Assembly (NCBI GenBank): GCA_036407035.1
Contig: DASXAA010000111.1
Location: 1 to 45,324 of the forward strand
Direction: 5' to 3'
From: JACVRW01 sp036407035
GTDB taxonomy: Bacteria; Actinomycetota; Thermoleophilia; Solirubrobacterales; Thermoleophilaceae
Length of the DNA: 45,324 nucleotides
Below the pieces are notes generated by a model. It searched no databases, was not told where the DNA came from, and was given only the letters and a program-made list of their open reading frames with translations. The position numbers and the translations under genes are program-made. Shown one piece after another: positions 15,999-23,383 of this stretch (the first letter of the stretch is position 1; the number at the start of each line of letters is the position of its first letter).

Positions 15999-16633
15999 CG
16001 CGTGGTCCAGCGCTCGCCGCGGCTGAGCCGCTCGAGCCCGAGCCAGGCGAAGTCCATGGCGAGCTCCAGGAGCCGCCGGCGCGGCACCTCCTGGTGGTCC
16101 GCCCACCAGTTCGCGAGCGACTGGACAGCGCCCACGAGCATCTGGGCGAGCATGTCGATCGCCTCGCGCCGGACCGCCTCGTCCTCGCCCATCTTGCGCG
16201 CGCCGGGATCCTCGGCGATCAGGGCGGCGACGACCGCCGTGACCTGGGCAACCACGCGGTCCATCAGGGCGGCGACGTCCGGGTCGGCGGTCTCGCGGAA
16301 CAGCATCCGCCAGGCCCCGCGCCGTTCCTCGACGAAGGCGAAGAAGGCGTCGAGGCCGGCGCTCAGCCGCTCGGCGCTCTCGACCGCCGCGACCGCCGCC
16401 GCCAGCCGCTCGAACAACTCGCCCGCGTTCTGCTCGAGCAGGCTCATGTGGAGCTGCTCCTTGGAGCTGAAGTGCTCGTAGATGAGCGCCTTGGAGATGC
16501 CGGCGGCGCGCGCGATGTCGTCGATCGAGGTGCCGTGGAAGCCGCGCTCGGCGAACACGCTAAGGGCCGCGTCGAGGATCGTCTCGCGCCGCTCTCCGGC
16601 GGTGAGTCGCTTACGGGGCGCTCGGGTGCTCAT
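15995..16633 (-). CDS. TetR-family regulator
   Basis: A 212-residue repressor. The N-terminal helix-turn-helix reads RRETILDAALSVFAERGFHG, then TSIDDIARAAGISKALIYEH, the TetR signature. The C-terminal ligand domain is not diagnostic. It lies first in an operon with the acyl-CoA ligase, so an acyl-CoA or fatty-acid effector is likely, as for FadR-type TetR proteins. The divergent region 16634-16763 holds a dyad, ACTGAATGTTCAGT, that is a plausible operator. ATG 16633 is the only start consistent with the N-terminal domain. Confidence 0.93.
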   Translation of the reverse strand: MSTRAPRKRLTAGERRETILDAALSVFAERGFHGTSIDDIARAAGISKALIYEHFSSKEQLHMSLLEQNAGELFERLAAAVAAVESAERLSAGLDAFFAFVEERRGAWRMLFRETADPDVAALMDRVVAQVTAVVAALIAEDPGARKMGEDEAVRREAIDMLAQMLVGAVQSLANWWADHQEVPRRRLLELAMDFAWLGLERLSRGERWTTR

Positions 16634-16659
16634 GCGGATGAATACTCATGTAAACGCAG

Positions 16660-16675
16660 TGTGACGCATGTCACA
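16660..16675. promoter_or_regulatory. CRP/FNR-type site
   Basis: TGTGACGCATGTCACA is an exact match to the CRP consensus TGTGA-N6-TCACA. It lies immediately upstream of TTGACC (16677-16682), centred about 44 bases before the predicted start of the 16764 gene, close to the class II activator position. It could also act on the divergent tetR. The cognate CRP-family regulator is not in this window. Confidence 0.7.
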
Positions 16676-16676
16676 G

Positions 16677-16704
16677 TTGACCTGACTGAATGTTCAGTTA
16701 GTTT
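16677..16704 (+). promoter_or_regulatory. Promoter with embedded operator
   Basis: TTGACC (16677-16682) and TAGTTT (16699-16704) are spaced 16 bases apart. The spacer contains the perfect dyad ACTGAATGTTCAGT (16685-16698), well placed for a repressor such as the divergently encoded TetR. Confidence 0.55.
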
Positions 16705-16763
16705 ACGCACCGGGAATGCTGAGGCCGGATGCTTGGGGAGCTATGTGGGAGGCAGCTAAGCAC

Positions 16764-18728
16764 ATGCGACTGACGCAGCAGCCAGGTACTCGACGGGCGG
16801 CGACCGCCGTCGGCGCGCTCGCGCTGCCGGTAGGCAGGCGGCCCGCGATCGCGGCGACCGCCGCCGGCGCGCTCGCGTTCCTCGCGCTGCCGGCGCCGGC
16901 GTTCGCGGCCGGCGGCGGCGAGCCCGCGGGCGGCGCGGCCACCGGCGAGGTCGTCGGCGCGACGCTCGGCGCGCTCGCCGTCACGACGCTGCTGGCGCTC
17001 GTGATCGCGGGGCACCGCTCCGGCCGCATCCGCTGGCTCGGCCGGCTCGCGGGCTTCTCCGAGCGCGTGAGCGGCCTGCCGGCCTGGGCGGCGCTGCCGT
17101 CGAGCGTGCTCGGCGTGTCGCTGCTCACGGCCGTGCTCGGGATGTACTGGGACATCTCGCTGCACATCGACAACGGCCGCGACCCGGGGCCGCTCGCGAA
17201 CCCCGCCCACTACCTGATCCTGATCGGGCTGTACGGCGCCCTGTTCGCCGGTGTGCTCAGCATGGTGCTCGCCCGCGAGCGACCGAGCCCGACCGCGGTG
17301 AACCTCGGCGGCGGCATCTGGGCGCCGGCGGGCGCGCTCATCATCGTCGCCTGCGGCGCATTCGCCCTCACCGGCTTCCCGCTCGACGACCTCTGGCACC
17401 GCCTCTTCGGCCAGGACGTGACCCTCTGGGGACCGACCCATCTGATGCTGATCGGCGGCGGCTCGCTGGCCACGCTCGGCGCGATGGCGCTGATGGCCGA
17501 GGCCGTGGGTGGCGTGGGCGCCCGCGCGATGCGCGAGCCGACCGTCGTCCACCAGGCGCGCCGCGCGATGCTCGTTGGGGGCTTCCTCGTGGCCCTCTCG
17601 ACCTTCCAAGGCGAGTTCGACTTCGGCGTACCGCAGTTCCGGCTCGTGCTGCACCCGGTGCTGCTGATGCTCGCGGCGGGCGTCGGGCTCGTCACCGCGC
17701 GCCTGTACCTCGGTCGCGGCGGCGCCCTCTACGCGGTCCTCGGCTTTGTCCTCATCCGCGGGTTCCTCGCGCTGATGGTGGGGGTCGTGTGGGGCGAGAC
17801 GACGCCGCACTTCCCGCTCTACATCGTCGAGGCCCTGATGGTGGAGGCCGTGTTCTGGCGCGCGGCCGATCGCAGCCCGGTCGCCACCGGCGCGATCGCC
17901 GGCGTGCTCATCGGCACGATCGGGCTGGCGGCGGAATGGGGCTGGTCGCACGTGTGGATGCCGGTCCCGTGGCCGTCCGCGCTCCTGCCCGAGGCCGCGA
18001 TCGCGGGCCTGCTCGCCGCGGTGGCGGGCGGCGCGCTCGGCGGGTTCGTCGGCGGCACGCTCGCGCCGCGCCGGACCACCCACGGACGCCGCATCCTGCT
18101 GGGGCGGGCCGAGCGGCTCGGGGCGCTGGCCGGCGCGCTGGTGCTGGTCGGGATCCTCGTGTGGGGCGTGCCGGTGTCGGGCTCCGGCCCGGACTCGGCG
18201 ACGGTCGCGCTGCGCGACGCGAGCACGGGCGGCGGCCGCGCGGTGAACGCGACGATCCGGATCCGGCCGGCCGCGGCGGCCGAGGACGCGGACTTCCTGA
18301 CCGTCACCGCCTGGCAGGGCGGTGGCATGGTGCTCGACCACCTGGAGCGGATCGGCCCGGGTCTCTACCGCACGACGCAGCCGATCCCCGTGCACGGCGG
18401 ATGGAAGGCGACGATCCGCCTGGAGAAGGGCGACGAGCTCGTCGGGGTGCCGATCTACATGCCGGAGGACCGCGCGATCCCGAAGCCGGAGGTGCCGGCC
18501 ACGGCGCACTTCACGCGCGCGTTCGAGCCCGACCGCAAGCTGCTCCAGCGCGAGCGCAAGGAGGGCGTGTCCGGGTCGCTGTGGGCGATCGCGTACTCGA
18601 CGGTGCTCGTGGTGGTCATCGCGCTCGCGGTGCTCCTCGCGTGGATCCTGCTGAGGCTCGAGGCCGGCGGACCGCGCGGGCGCTCGCGCGCACGAAGGAG
18701 TCCGGCGGCCGAGCCCGAACTCGTGTGA
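16764..18728 (+). CDS. Polytopic membrane protein with YtkA/FixH-like domain
   Basis: A 654-residue protein I cannot assign to a characterised family. A signal-like segment (about 25-49) precedes roughly ten hydrophobic helices to residue 470. These carry histidines in conserved-looking contexts: MYWDISLHIDNGRDPG, NPAHYLILIG, DLWHRLFGQD, LWGPTHLMLIGG, FRLVLHPVLL and GETTPHFPLY. Residues about 478-580 form a soluble beta domain containing GPGLYRTTQPIPVHGGWKAT, like YtkA/FixH proteins. A last helix (608-631) and basic tail follow. Intramembrane histidines plus a YtkA-like domain suggest metal (copper) or haem handling; this is inference. ATG 16764 with GGAGG is preferred; 16716 and 16743 are alternatives. 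Confidence 0.8.
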   Translation: MRLTQQPGTRRAATAVGALALPVGRRPAIAATAAGALAFLALPAPAFAAGGGEPAGGAATGEVVGATLGALAVTTLLALVIAGHRSGRIRWLGRLAGFSERVSGLPAWAALPSSVLGVSLLTAVLGMYWDISLHIDNGRDPGPLANPAHYLILIGLYGALFAGVLSMVLARERPSPTAVNLGGGIWAPAGALIIVACGAFALTGFPLDDLWHRLFGQDVTLWGPTHLMLIGGGSLATLGAMALMAEAVGGVGARAMREPTVVHQARRAMLVGGFLVALSTFQGEFDFGVPQFRLVLHPVLLMLAAGVGLVTARLYLGRGGALYAVLGFVLIRGFLALMVGVVWGETTPHFPLYIVEALMVEAVFWRAADRSPVATGAIAGVLIGTIGLAAEWGWSHVWMPVPWPSALLPEAAIAGLLAAVAGGALGGFVGGTLAPRRTTHGRRILLGRAERLGALAGALVLVGILVWGVPVSGSGPDSATVALRDASTGGGRAVNATIRIRPAAAAEDADFLTVTAWQGGGMVLDHLERIGPGLYRTTQPIPVHGGWKATIRLEKGDELVGVPIYMPEDRAIPKPEVPATAHFTRAFEPDRKLLQRERKEGVSGSLWAIAYSTVLVVVIALAVLLAWILLRLEAGGPRGRSRARRSPAAEPELV

Positions 18729-18785
18729 AAAGGCACTTGCCGGGCTAAAGGTCTCGGTAACCCTGCCGACACATCTGCTAAGTTG

Positions 18786-18926
18786 CCGCCACGCCGAATC
18801 CGCGCACACGCGCGGAGCGGGGGAACCAAAGGTGGCGTAAGCCACTGGGGCGAACCTTCTTTCGAGAAGGCGCGCGAGCTCTTTTAGCGCGAGCCCGTCA
18901 GCTAACCCCGCAGGCGGACGAAAGAG
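18786..18926 (+). promoter_or_regulatory. c-di-AMP riboswitch (ydaO/yuaA class), copy B
   Basis: The clearest of the three copies: GCCGAATCC (18793-18801), GCGGAGCGGGGGAACCA, the P-loop segment ACTGGGGCGAA, a CTTCTTTCGAGAAGG side hairpin, and GAGCCCGTCAGCTAACCCCG with CAGGC (to 18915). An extended -10, TGCTAAGTT (TAAGTT at 18779-18784), puts transcription start at about 18790. The 3' boundary abuts the ribosome site and ATG of an NlpC/P60-type wall hydrolase, the classic target of this class in actinobacteria. Confidence 0.97.
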
Positions 18927-18927
18927 A

Positions 18928-19503
18928 ATGCCTCGCCTCGGATCTAAACCCCTGCTGCTGCTCGCGTGCGCGTGCCTCGGCCTGGTCGCGCTCGTCGCGA
19001 GTGCCACGGCCGGCGCGCAGACCCCGTCGAGCACCGGCGGCGCGACCTTCGTGCCGCCCCCGCCGCCGCCCGAGGAGGCCATGATCGTGAACGGCCGGGC
19101 GATCGCGCCCGCGTCCGCACCCCGCCGCGTCCGGCGCGTGATCGCGGCGGCCAATCGCCTGATCAGCAAGCCGTACCGCTACGGCGGCGGGCACCGGCCG
19201 TACACGTCCAGGCTCGACACGGGCTACGACTGCTCCGGCTCCGTGAGCTTCGCTCTCCACGGGGGCCGGTTCCTGCGCTCGCCGCTGCCGTCGGGGATGC
19301 TGATGGACTGGGGCCGGAGCGGGCCGGGCAACTGGATCACGGTGTACGCGCACTCGAGCCACGCGTACCTCGTGGTGGCCGGCTTGCGGTTCGACACCTC
19401 GATGCACGACGCGGACGCCCCGGGCCCGCGCACCGGGCCGCGCTGGAGCACCAAGCTCCGCGAGTCGGCCGCCTTCGTGGCGCGCCATCCGCGCGGCTAC
19501 TGA
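18928..19503 (+). CDS. Secreted NlpC/P60-type peptidoglycan hydrolase
   Basis: A 191-residue secreted protein. Signal peptide at about 6-30 ending ATAGAQ; a proline-rich linker (PPPPPPEE); a short helical segment; then an NlpC/P60-like papain fold with the nucleophile Cys102 in GYDCSGSVSFAL and a probable catalytic histidine in HSSHAYLVVAGLRFD. It should cut peptide stems of peptidoglycan. The domain is shorter than typical members. It is controlled by riboswitch copy B: high c-di-AMP would reduce synthesis, linking wall opening to turgor and potassium status. Confidence 0.9.
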   Translation: MPRLGSKPLLLLACACLGLVALVASATAGAQTPSSTGGATFVPPPPPPEEAMIVNGRAIAPASAPRRVRRVIAAANRLISKPYRYGGGHRPYTSRLDTGYDCSGSVSFALHGGRFLRSPLPSGMLMDWGRSGPGNWITVYAHSSHAYLVVAGLRFDTSMHDADAPGPRTGPRWSTKLRESAAFVARHPRGY

Positions 19504-19518
19504 GCTCCGCGACTATTC

Positions 19519-19542
19519 TTCGTTGACTCGCCAGTCAACGAA
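19519..19542. promoter_or_regulatory. 24-bp perfect palindrome before the acyl-CoA dehydrogenase
   Basis: TTCGTTGACT (19519-19528), four bases CGCC, then the exact complement (19533-19542), ending 18 bases before ATG 19561. A -10-like TATTCT (19515-19520) abuts it, so a bound protein would block transcription. The size fits a TetR-type repressor of fatty-acid degradation. It differs from the dyad next to the local tetR gene, so the regulator is probably encoded elsewhere. Confidence 0.8.
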
Positions 19543-19560
19543 CCCGGAGCCGCCCAACAG

Positions 19561-20763
19561 ATGGCCGTAGCCGCCAGTCCCTACACCGACAAGACCGACG
19601 AGCAGAAGGCCATCACCGAGATGGTGCGGCAGTTCGTCGACAACGAGGTCATCCCGATCGCCGAGGAGCACGACCACGAGGACAAGTTCCCCGAGCGGGT
19701 CGTGGAGCAGATGAAGGAGCTCGGACTCTTCGGCGTGACCATCCCCGAGGAGTACGGCGGGATGGGGCTCGACCTCACCACCTACGCGATGATCGTCGAG
19801 GAGCTCTCGCGCGGGTGGATCTCCGTGTCGGGGATCGTCAACACCCACTTCATCGGCTCGTACCTGCTGATCAAGTTCGGCACCGACGAGCAGAAGGAGC
19901 ACTTCCTGCCGAAGATGGCGACCGGCGAGATCCGCGCGGCCTTCTCGTTGTCGGAGCCGGAGTGCGGCTCGGACGTGCAGGGCATCAAGTCGGTCGCCAA
20001 GAGGACCGGCGACGGCGACTGGGAGCTGAACGGCCAGAAGATGTGGGTCACGAACGGCCTCATGTCGGGCCTCGTCTTCGTGCTGATGAAGGACGACCCC
20101 AAGGCAGAGCCGGCCTACAAGGGGATGACGTGCTTCATCACCGAGAAGGAGCCCGGCGTCGCCGAGAGCCCGGGCCTCGTGATCCCGCCCAAGATCAAGA
20201 AGATGGGCTACAAGGGCGTGGAGTCGACCGAGCTCGTGTACGACGGCTTCCGCTGCCCCGCGAACCGCATCCTCGGCGGCGAGGAGAACGGGGTCGGGCA
20301 GGGCTTCGTGCAGATGATGGACGCGCTCGAGGTGGGGCGCGTGAACGTCGCGGCCCGCGGCGTGGGGATCGCGCAGCGCGCGCTCGAGCTCGCCCTCCGG
20401 TACTCGCAGCAGCGCAAGACGTTCGGGCGCGAGATCGCGAAGCACCAGGCGATCCAGTTCAAGCTCGCGGACATGGCGACCAAGGTCGAGGCCGCCCGGC
20501 TGCTCACGATGAAGGCCGCCCGCATGAAGGACGCCGGGCAGCGCTCGGACCTCGAGGCCGGCATGGCGAAGCTGTTCGCCTCCGAGACCGGCAAGGAGGT
20601 CGTGGAGGAGGCCTTCCGCATCCACGGCGGCTACGGCTACTCGAAGGAGTACGAGATCGAGCGGCTGTACCGCGACGCGCCGCTCCTCCTGATCGGCGAG
20701 GGCACATCCGAGATCCAGCGCATGGTGATCGGCCGGAAGCTGCTCGAGCGGCACAAGATCTGA
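19561..20763 (+). CDS. Acyl-CoA dehydrogenase
   Basis: FAD enzyme that introduces the alpha,beta double bond in acyl-CoA thioesters, 400 residues. Signatures: AFSLSEPECGSDVQGIKSVA (FAD/substrate), WVTNG, QQRKTFGREIAKHQAIQFKLADM in the C-terminal helical domain, and GGYGYSKEYEIERLYRDA followed by the catalytic-base region LLLIGEGTSEIQR (Glu380). GGAG lies 10 bases before ATG. A strong palindromic operator lies just upstream. The SCP2-like gene follows after four bases, so both are probably co-transcribed. Confidence 0.96.
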   Translation: MAVAASPYTDKTDEQKAITEMVRQFVDNEVIPIAEEHDHEDKFPERVVEQMKELGLFGVTIPEEYGGMGLDLTTYAMIVEELSRGWISVSGIVNTHFIGSYLLIKFGTDEQKEHFLPKMATGEIRAAFSLSEPECGSDVQGIKSVAKRTGDGDWELNGQKMWVTNGLMSGLVFVLMKDDPKAEPAYKGMTCFITEKEPGVAESPGLVIPPKIKKMGYKGVESTELVYDGFRCPANRILGGEENGVGQGFVQMMDALEVGRVNVAARGVGIAQRALELALRYSQQRKTFGREIAKHQAIQFKLADMATKVEAARLLTMKAARMKDAGQRSDLEAGMAKLFASETGKEVVEEAFRIHGGYGYSKEYEIERLYRDAPLLLIGEGTSEIQRMVIGRKLLERHKI

Positions 20764-20767
20764 GCGA

Positions 20768-21127
20768 GTGTCCGCCACCCAGACCAAGGACCTGATCGCC
20801 GCCGCCGTCGCGCGCCTGCAGCAGGAGGTGCCGGCGCTCGGCCAACTGAAGCTGGTCGTGAAGCTGGAGCTGCGCGCCCGCGGCGCGGACGCCCCGATCT
20901 GGCGCGTGGAGGTGCCAGGGCCGAAGATCGACCGCGACCCCGCCGGGGACGCGCGCATCGAGATCTCGATCGCGCGGCCGGACTTCAACGAGCTCGCCAC
21001 CGACGGCCGACTGCGGGACTGGGCGCGCGCCTACGAGCGCGGCCAGGTGAACGTCGCCGGCGACGCCGCGGTGACGAAGCTGCTCGGCAACGTGATCCAG
21101 CGGCAGCTGGCGCGCGCCCGGGCTTAG
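20768..21127 (+). CDS. SCP2-like sterol/lipid-carrier domain protein
   Basis: A 119-residue protein. The C-terminal half, ARAYERGQVNVAGDAAVTKL, matches the end of SCP-2 lipid-binding folds, and the first half has alternating beta strands (LVVKLELRARG, IWRVEVPGPK, ARIEISIARPDF). It may bind acyl-CoA or lipid for the neighbouring dehydrogenase, as inference. It starts at GTG 20768, four bases after the previous stop. Its TAG stop is part of the tip of the following 165-bp hairpin element. Confidence 0.7.
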   Translation: MSATQTKDLIAAAVARLQQEVPALGQLKLVVKLELRARGADAPIWRVEVPGPKIDRDPAGDARIEISIARPDFNELATDGRLRDWARAYERGQVNVAGDAAVTKLLGNVIQRQLARARA

Positions 21128-21290
21128 AGCCTGTCTCAGACCCTCTCGCGGCCGGAGGCGGCCGTCTCGCGGCGCCAGATCGCCACCCGCGATGCTCGCC
21201 GATGCTTCGGCATCGACTGCGCTCGCGTGCGGCGCCTGGCATCCGCGATCCGGCCCCCTCCGACCACGATCGGGTTCTGAGACAGGCTCT
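21126..21290. repeat. 165-bp MITE-like long hairpin
   Basis: The left tip AGAGCCTGTCTCAGACCC (21126-21143) is matched by an inverted right tip (21272-21290) with one extra base. The exact centre is a 6-bp stem with a TTCG loop (CGATGC-TTCG-GCATCG, 21200-21215), so the whole element is symmetrical about 21208. It sits between convergent genes and supplies bases of both stop codons. It has no gene. The same tip sequence forms the hairpin at 7825-7855. Confidence 0.75.
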
Positions 21291-21763
21291 TAGGAGCTCG
21301 GCGCCTCCAGCACCATCTGCGTGCACGTGAAGAAGGCCGCGACCTTGTCGCCCTTCGACACGCGCACCTCCCACACCTGGGTGCGCCGCCCGATGTGCAG
21401 CGGGCGCCCGATCGCCGTGAGCACGTCGCCGGTGGTCGCCGCGGCGAACACGTTCGTCTTCAGCTCGGCCGTGGTGAAGCTGTAGCCCGGCTCGAGGTGG
21501 CGGGCCGTGCCCCACGCCGCGACCGTGTCGGCGAACCCGACCCACACGCCGCCGTGCACGTAGCCGAAGGGGTGTAGGTGGCGCTCGTCCACGGTGAGCC
21601 GGCCCTCCACCTCGTCGTCCTCGATCGAGATCACCTCGATGCCGAGCTTGCCCGGGAAGCTGCCGGCGATGCGATCGCGGAAGAGCTCGGTTGTGACGGA
21701 CGGGTTCGGCACGGGGCCCGGGAACTCTATGCCGTCCACCGCCGGCAATACGATCGCGCGCAC
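21290..21763 (-). CDS. PaaI-type hotdog-fold thioesterase
   Basis: Acyl-CoA thioesterase of the PaaI group, up to 157 residues. The hotdog signature is HLHPFGYVHGGVWVGFADTV (central helix with the usual Asp), then TTAELKTNVF and the last strands VWEVRVSKGDKVAAFFTCTQ. GTG 21763 is the longest start, but it leaves only 17 bases to the divergent coiled-coil gene and has no ribosome site; GTG 21739 is an alternative. It could release CoA from products of the nearby acyl-CoA enzymes. Confidence 0.88.
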   Translation of the reverse strand: MRAIVLPAVDGIEFPGPVPNPSVTTELFRDRIAGSFPGKLGIEVISIEDDEVEGRLTVDERHLHPFGYVHGGVWVGFADTVAAWGTARHLEPGYSFTTAELKTNVFAAATTGDVLTAIGRPLHIGRRTQVWEVRVSKGDKVAAFFTCTQMVLEAPSS

Positions 21764-21780
21764 CTGAGAGGAGGCGGAGG

Positions 21781-22227
21781 ATGGGGAGCGACCGCTTTCG
21801 GCGTGCGCTGGACGAGAACGGATCGGATGAGCAACTGGCGGTGGCCGACGTGCTGGTGACAGGCGCCGAGCTGCTGGACAGGCTGGAGGGCCAGACCGAG
21901 GAGACGGCCCGGCTGCGCGGCCGGCTCGCGGCGGTGGAGAGCGCGCTCGAGGCGGAGCGCAAGACGCGGCGCCGGCTGGGCCAGTCGCTGGAGGAGGAGC
22001 GCGCTGCGCGGCTCGCCGCCGAGACCGGCATCGAGGCCGAGCGCGATGCGCGGATCGCGCTCGAGGAGCAGCTCGAGACCTGCGAGGCGACCGCCGTGAA
22101 GCTCCACGAGCAGGTGACGCTGACGTGGGCGCAGCTGAGCGTCGCCGAGCGCGAGCTCGCGTGGGCGCGCAGGCCCGTGTGGCGCAAGGTCTTCCGGCTG
22201 CCGCCGGTGGAGGAGGAGGACGCTTAG
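21781..22227 (+). CDS. Coiled-coil protein of unknown function
   Basis: A 148-residue hydrophilic protein. Residues about 35-125 are a long helix rich in Glu, Arg, Ala and Leu with heptad spacing (LRGRLAAVESALEAERKTRR), predicting a coiled coil. There is no signal, membrane segment or catalytic motif. GAGGAGGCGGAGG directly precedes ATG 21781, a strong ribosome site. Its stop overlaps the stop of the convergent ferredoxin gene by three bases. Confidence 0.7.
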   Translation: MGSDRFRRALDENGSDEQLAVADVLVTGAELLDRLEGQTEETARLRGRLAAVESALEAERKTRRRLGQSLEEERAARLAAETGIEAERDARIALEEQLETCEATAVKLHEQVTLTWAQLSVAERELAWARRPVWRKVFRLPPVEEEDA

Positions 22228-22466
22228 CTGCGTTCGAGCGCCGCGCCGCCGTCGTAGAGCTTCACCACGCGCACCGCACCCGGCGGGGCCGCGTCCAGGC
22301 ACAGCTCGCAGAGCACGCACTCGTCGAGGTTCTTCTCGACGATCTCCACGCCGTCCTCGCCGGCGGCGAAGATGTCGACCGGGCAGGCCTCTTCGAGCTT
22401 TCGGGCGAGCTCGGCGTCGTCGCGGGCGCCGTCGGCAACGTCCACGCGGATGAACACCCCGTCCAT
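22224..22466 (-). CDS. 4Fe-4S ferredoxin-like protein
   Basis: An 80-residue protein with four cysteines: one in EEACPVDIF and three in DECVLCELCLDAAPPGAV. This spacing suits a single 4Fe-4S cluster in a shortened bacterial ferredoxin fold; the last cysteine of the usual CxxCxxCxxxCP has been replaced (LDAAPP). ATG 22466 overlaps the stop of the CoA-ligase alpha gene (ATGA), so it is the last gene of the operon and translationally coupled. Its redox partner is unknown. Confidence 0.82.
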   Translation of the reverse strand: MDGVFIRVDVADGARDDAELARKLEEACPVDIFAAGEDGVEIVEKNLDECVLCELCLDAAPPGAVRVVKLYDGGAALERS

Positions 22467-23383
22467 CAGGCCGCCACCGAGATCCGTTGCTTCACGAGGT
22501 CGGGGATCTCGGAGATCTCCTCGGCCACCGTGATCCCGACCGACTGGAGGCGGGCGATCTTCTCCGTCGCCGTGTCCTCCTTGCCCTCCACGATCGTCCC
22601 GGCGTGGCCGAACGTCATCCCCGGCATCTCGTCCATGAAGCGGCCCGCCATGAAGGCGACGATCGGCAGCTTCGAGCCGGTCTCGGTCACATGCCGCGCG
22701 AGCTCGGCCTCCATCCGCCCGCCGGGCTCCGTGTATATGACGATCGCCTCGGTCACGCCGTCCTGCTCGAACAGCGGCATCAGCTCGGCATAGGTCGAGC
22801 CGATGATCGCGTCGCCGCCGATCGAAACGGCCGTGGACTGGCCGAGCCCGGCGGCGCTCAGCGTGGAGGACATCTCCGTGGTCATGCCGCCGGAGCGCGA
22901 GATCACCCCGACCGGCCCCGGCGTGTAGGACTTGGCGGCGTCCTTGGCCGGCCCGCCGATCCCGCCCATCTTGATCACGTCGGGGACGATGATCCCCAGG
23001 CAGTTCGGCCCGATGATGCGGGCGTCGTTAAGGGCCGCGAACTCGACCATCTGCGCGACGTCGCGGCGCGGGATCCGCTCGGTCACGATCACCACCAGCT
23101 TCACGCCGTGGGCGATGGCCTCGAATACCGCGTCCTTGGTAAAGGCCGGCGGCACGGTGACGACCGAGCCGTCGATCGGGCCGCCGTGGTGCTCCACCGC
23201 CTGGGCGACGGTGTCGAACACGGGCACGCCGTGCACGTCGCGGCCGAGGCGGCCGGGCGTGACGCCGCCCACGATCCTCGCGCCCTTGCCGTAGTCGAGG
23301 CATTCGCGGGTGAGGTTCACGGCCTCGCGGCCGGTGATGCCCTGGACGATGAACGTGGTGGTCTCGTCGATGAGGATGCTCAT
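22466..23383 (-). CDS. sucD: Succinate/malate-CoA ligase, alpha subunit
   Basis: A 305-residue CoA-binding subunit of an ADP/GDP-forming acyl-CoA ligase. The Rossmann CoA domain begins FIVQGITGREAVNLT; KMGGIGGPAKDA and GVISRSGGMTTEMSSTL are typical. The phosphohistidine sits in MTFGHAGTIVEG. The start overlaps the beta-subunit stop by four bases. Succinyl-CoA synthetase is the default, but with a malyl-CoA lyase gene upstream in the same run, malate-CoA ligase (MtkB-type) is a real alternative. The sequence alone does not decide. Confidence 0.92.
   Translation of the reverse strand: MSILIDETTTFIVQGITGREAVNLTRECLDYGKGARIVGGVTPGRLGRDVHGVPVFDTVAQAVEHHGGPIDGSVVTVPPAFTKDAVFEAIAHGVKLVVIVTERIPRRDVAQMVEFAALNDARIIGPNCLGIIVPDVIKMGGIGGPAKDAAKSYTPGPVGVISRSGGMTTEMSSTLSAAGLGQSTAVSIGGDAIIGSTYAELMPLFEQDGVTEAIVIYTEPGGRMEAELARHVTETGSKLPIVAFMAGRFMDEMPGMTFGHAGTIVEGKEDTATEKIARLQSVGITVAEEISEIPDLVKQRISVAA

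Noticed and set aside
16698..19169. An 823-codon minus-strand frame across the membrane protein and riboswitch B
   Set aside because: It crosses a riboswitch and two well-supported plus genes and has Arg/Asp/His shadow composition.
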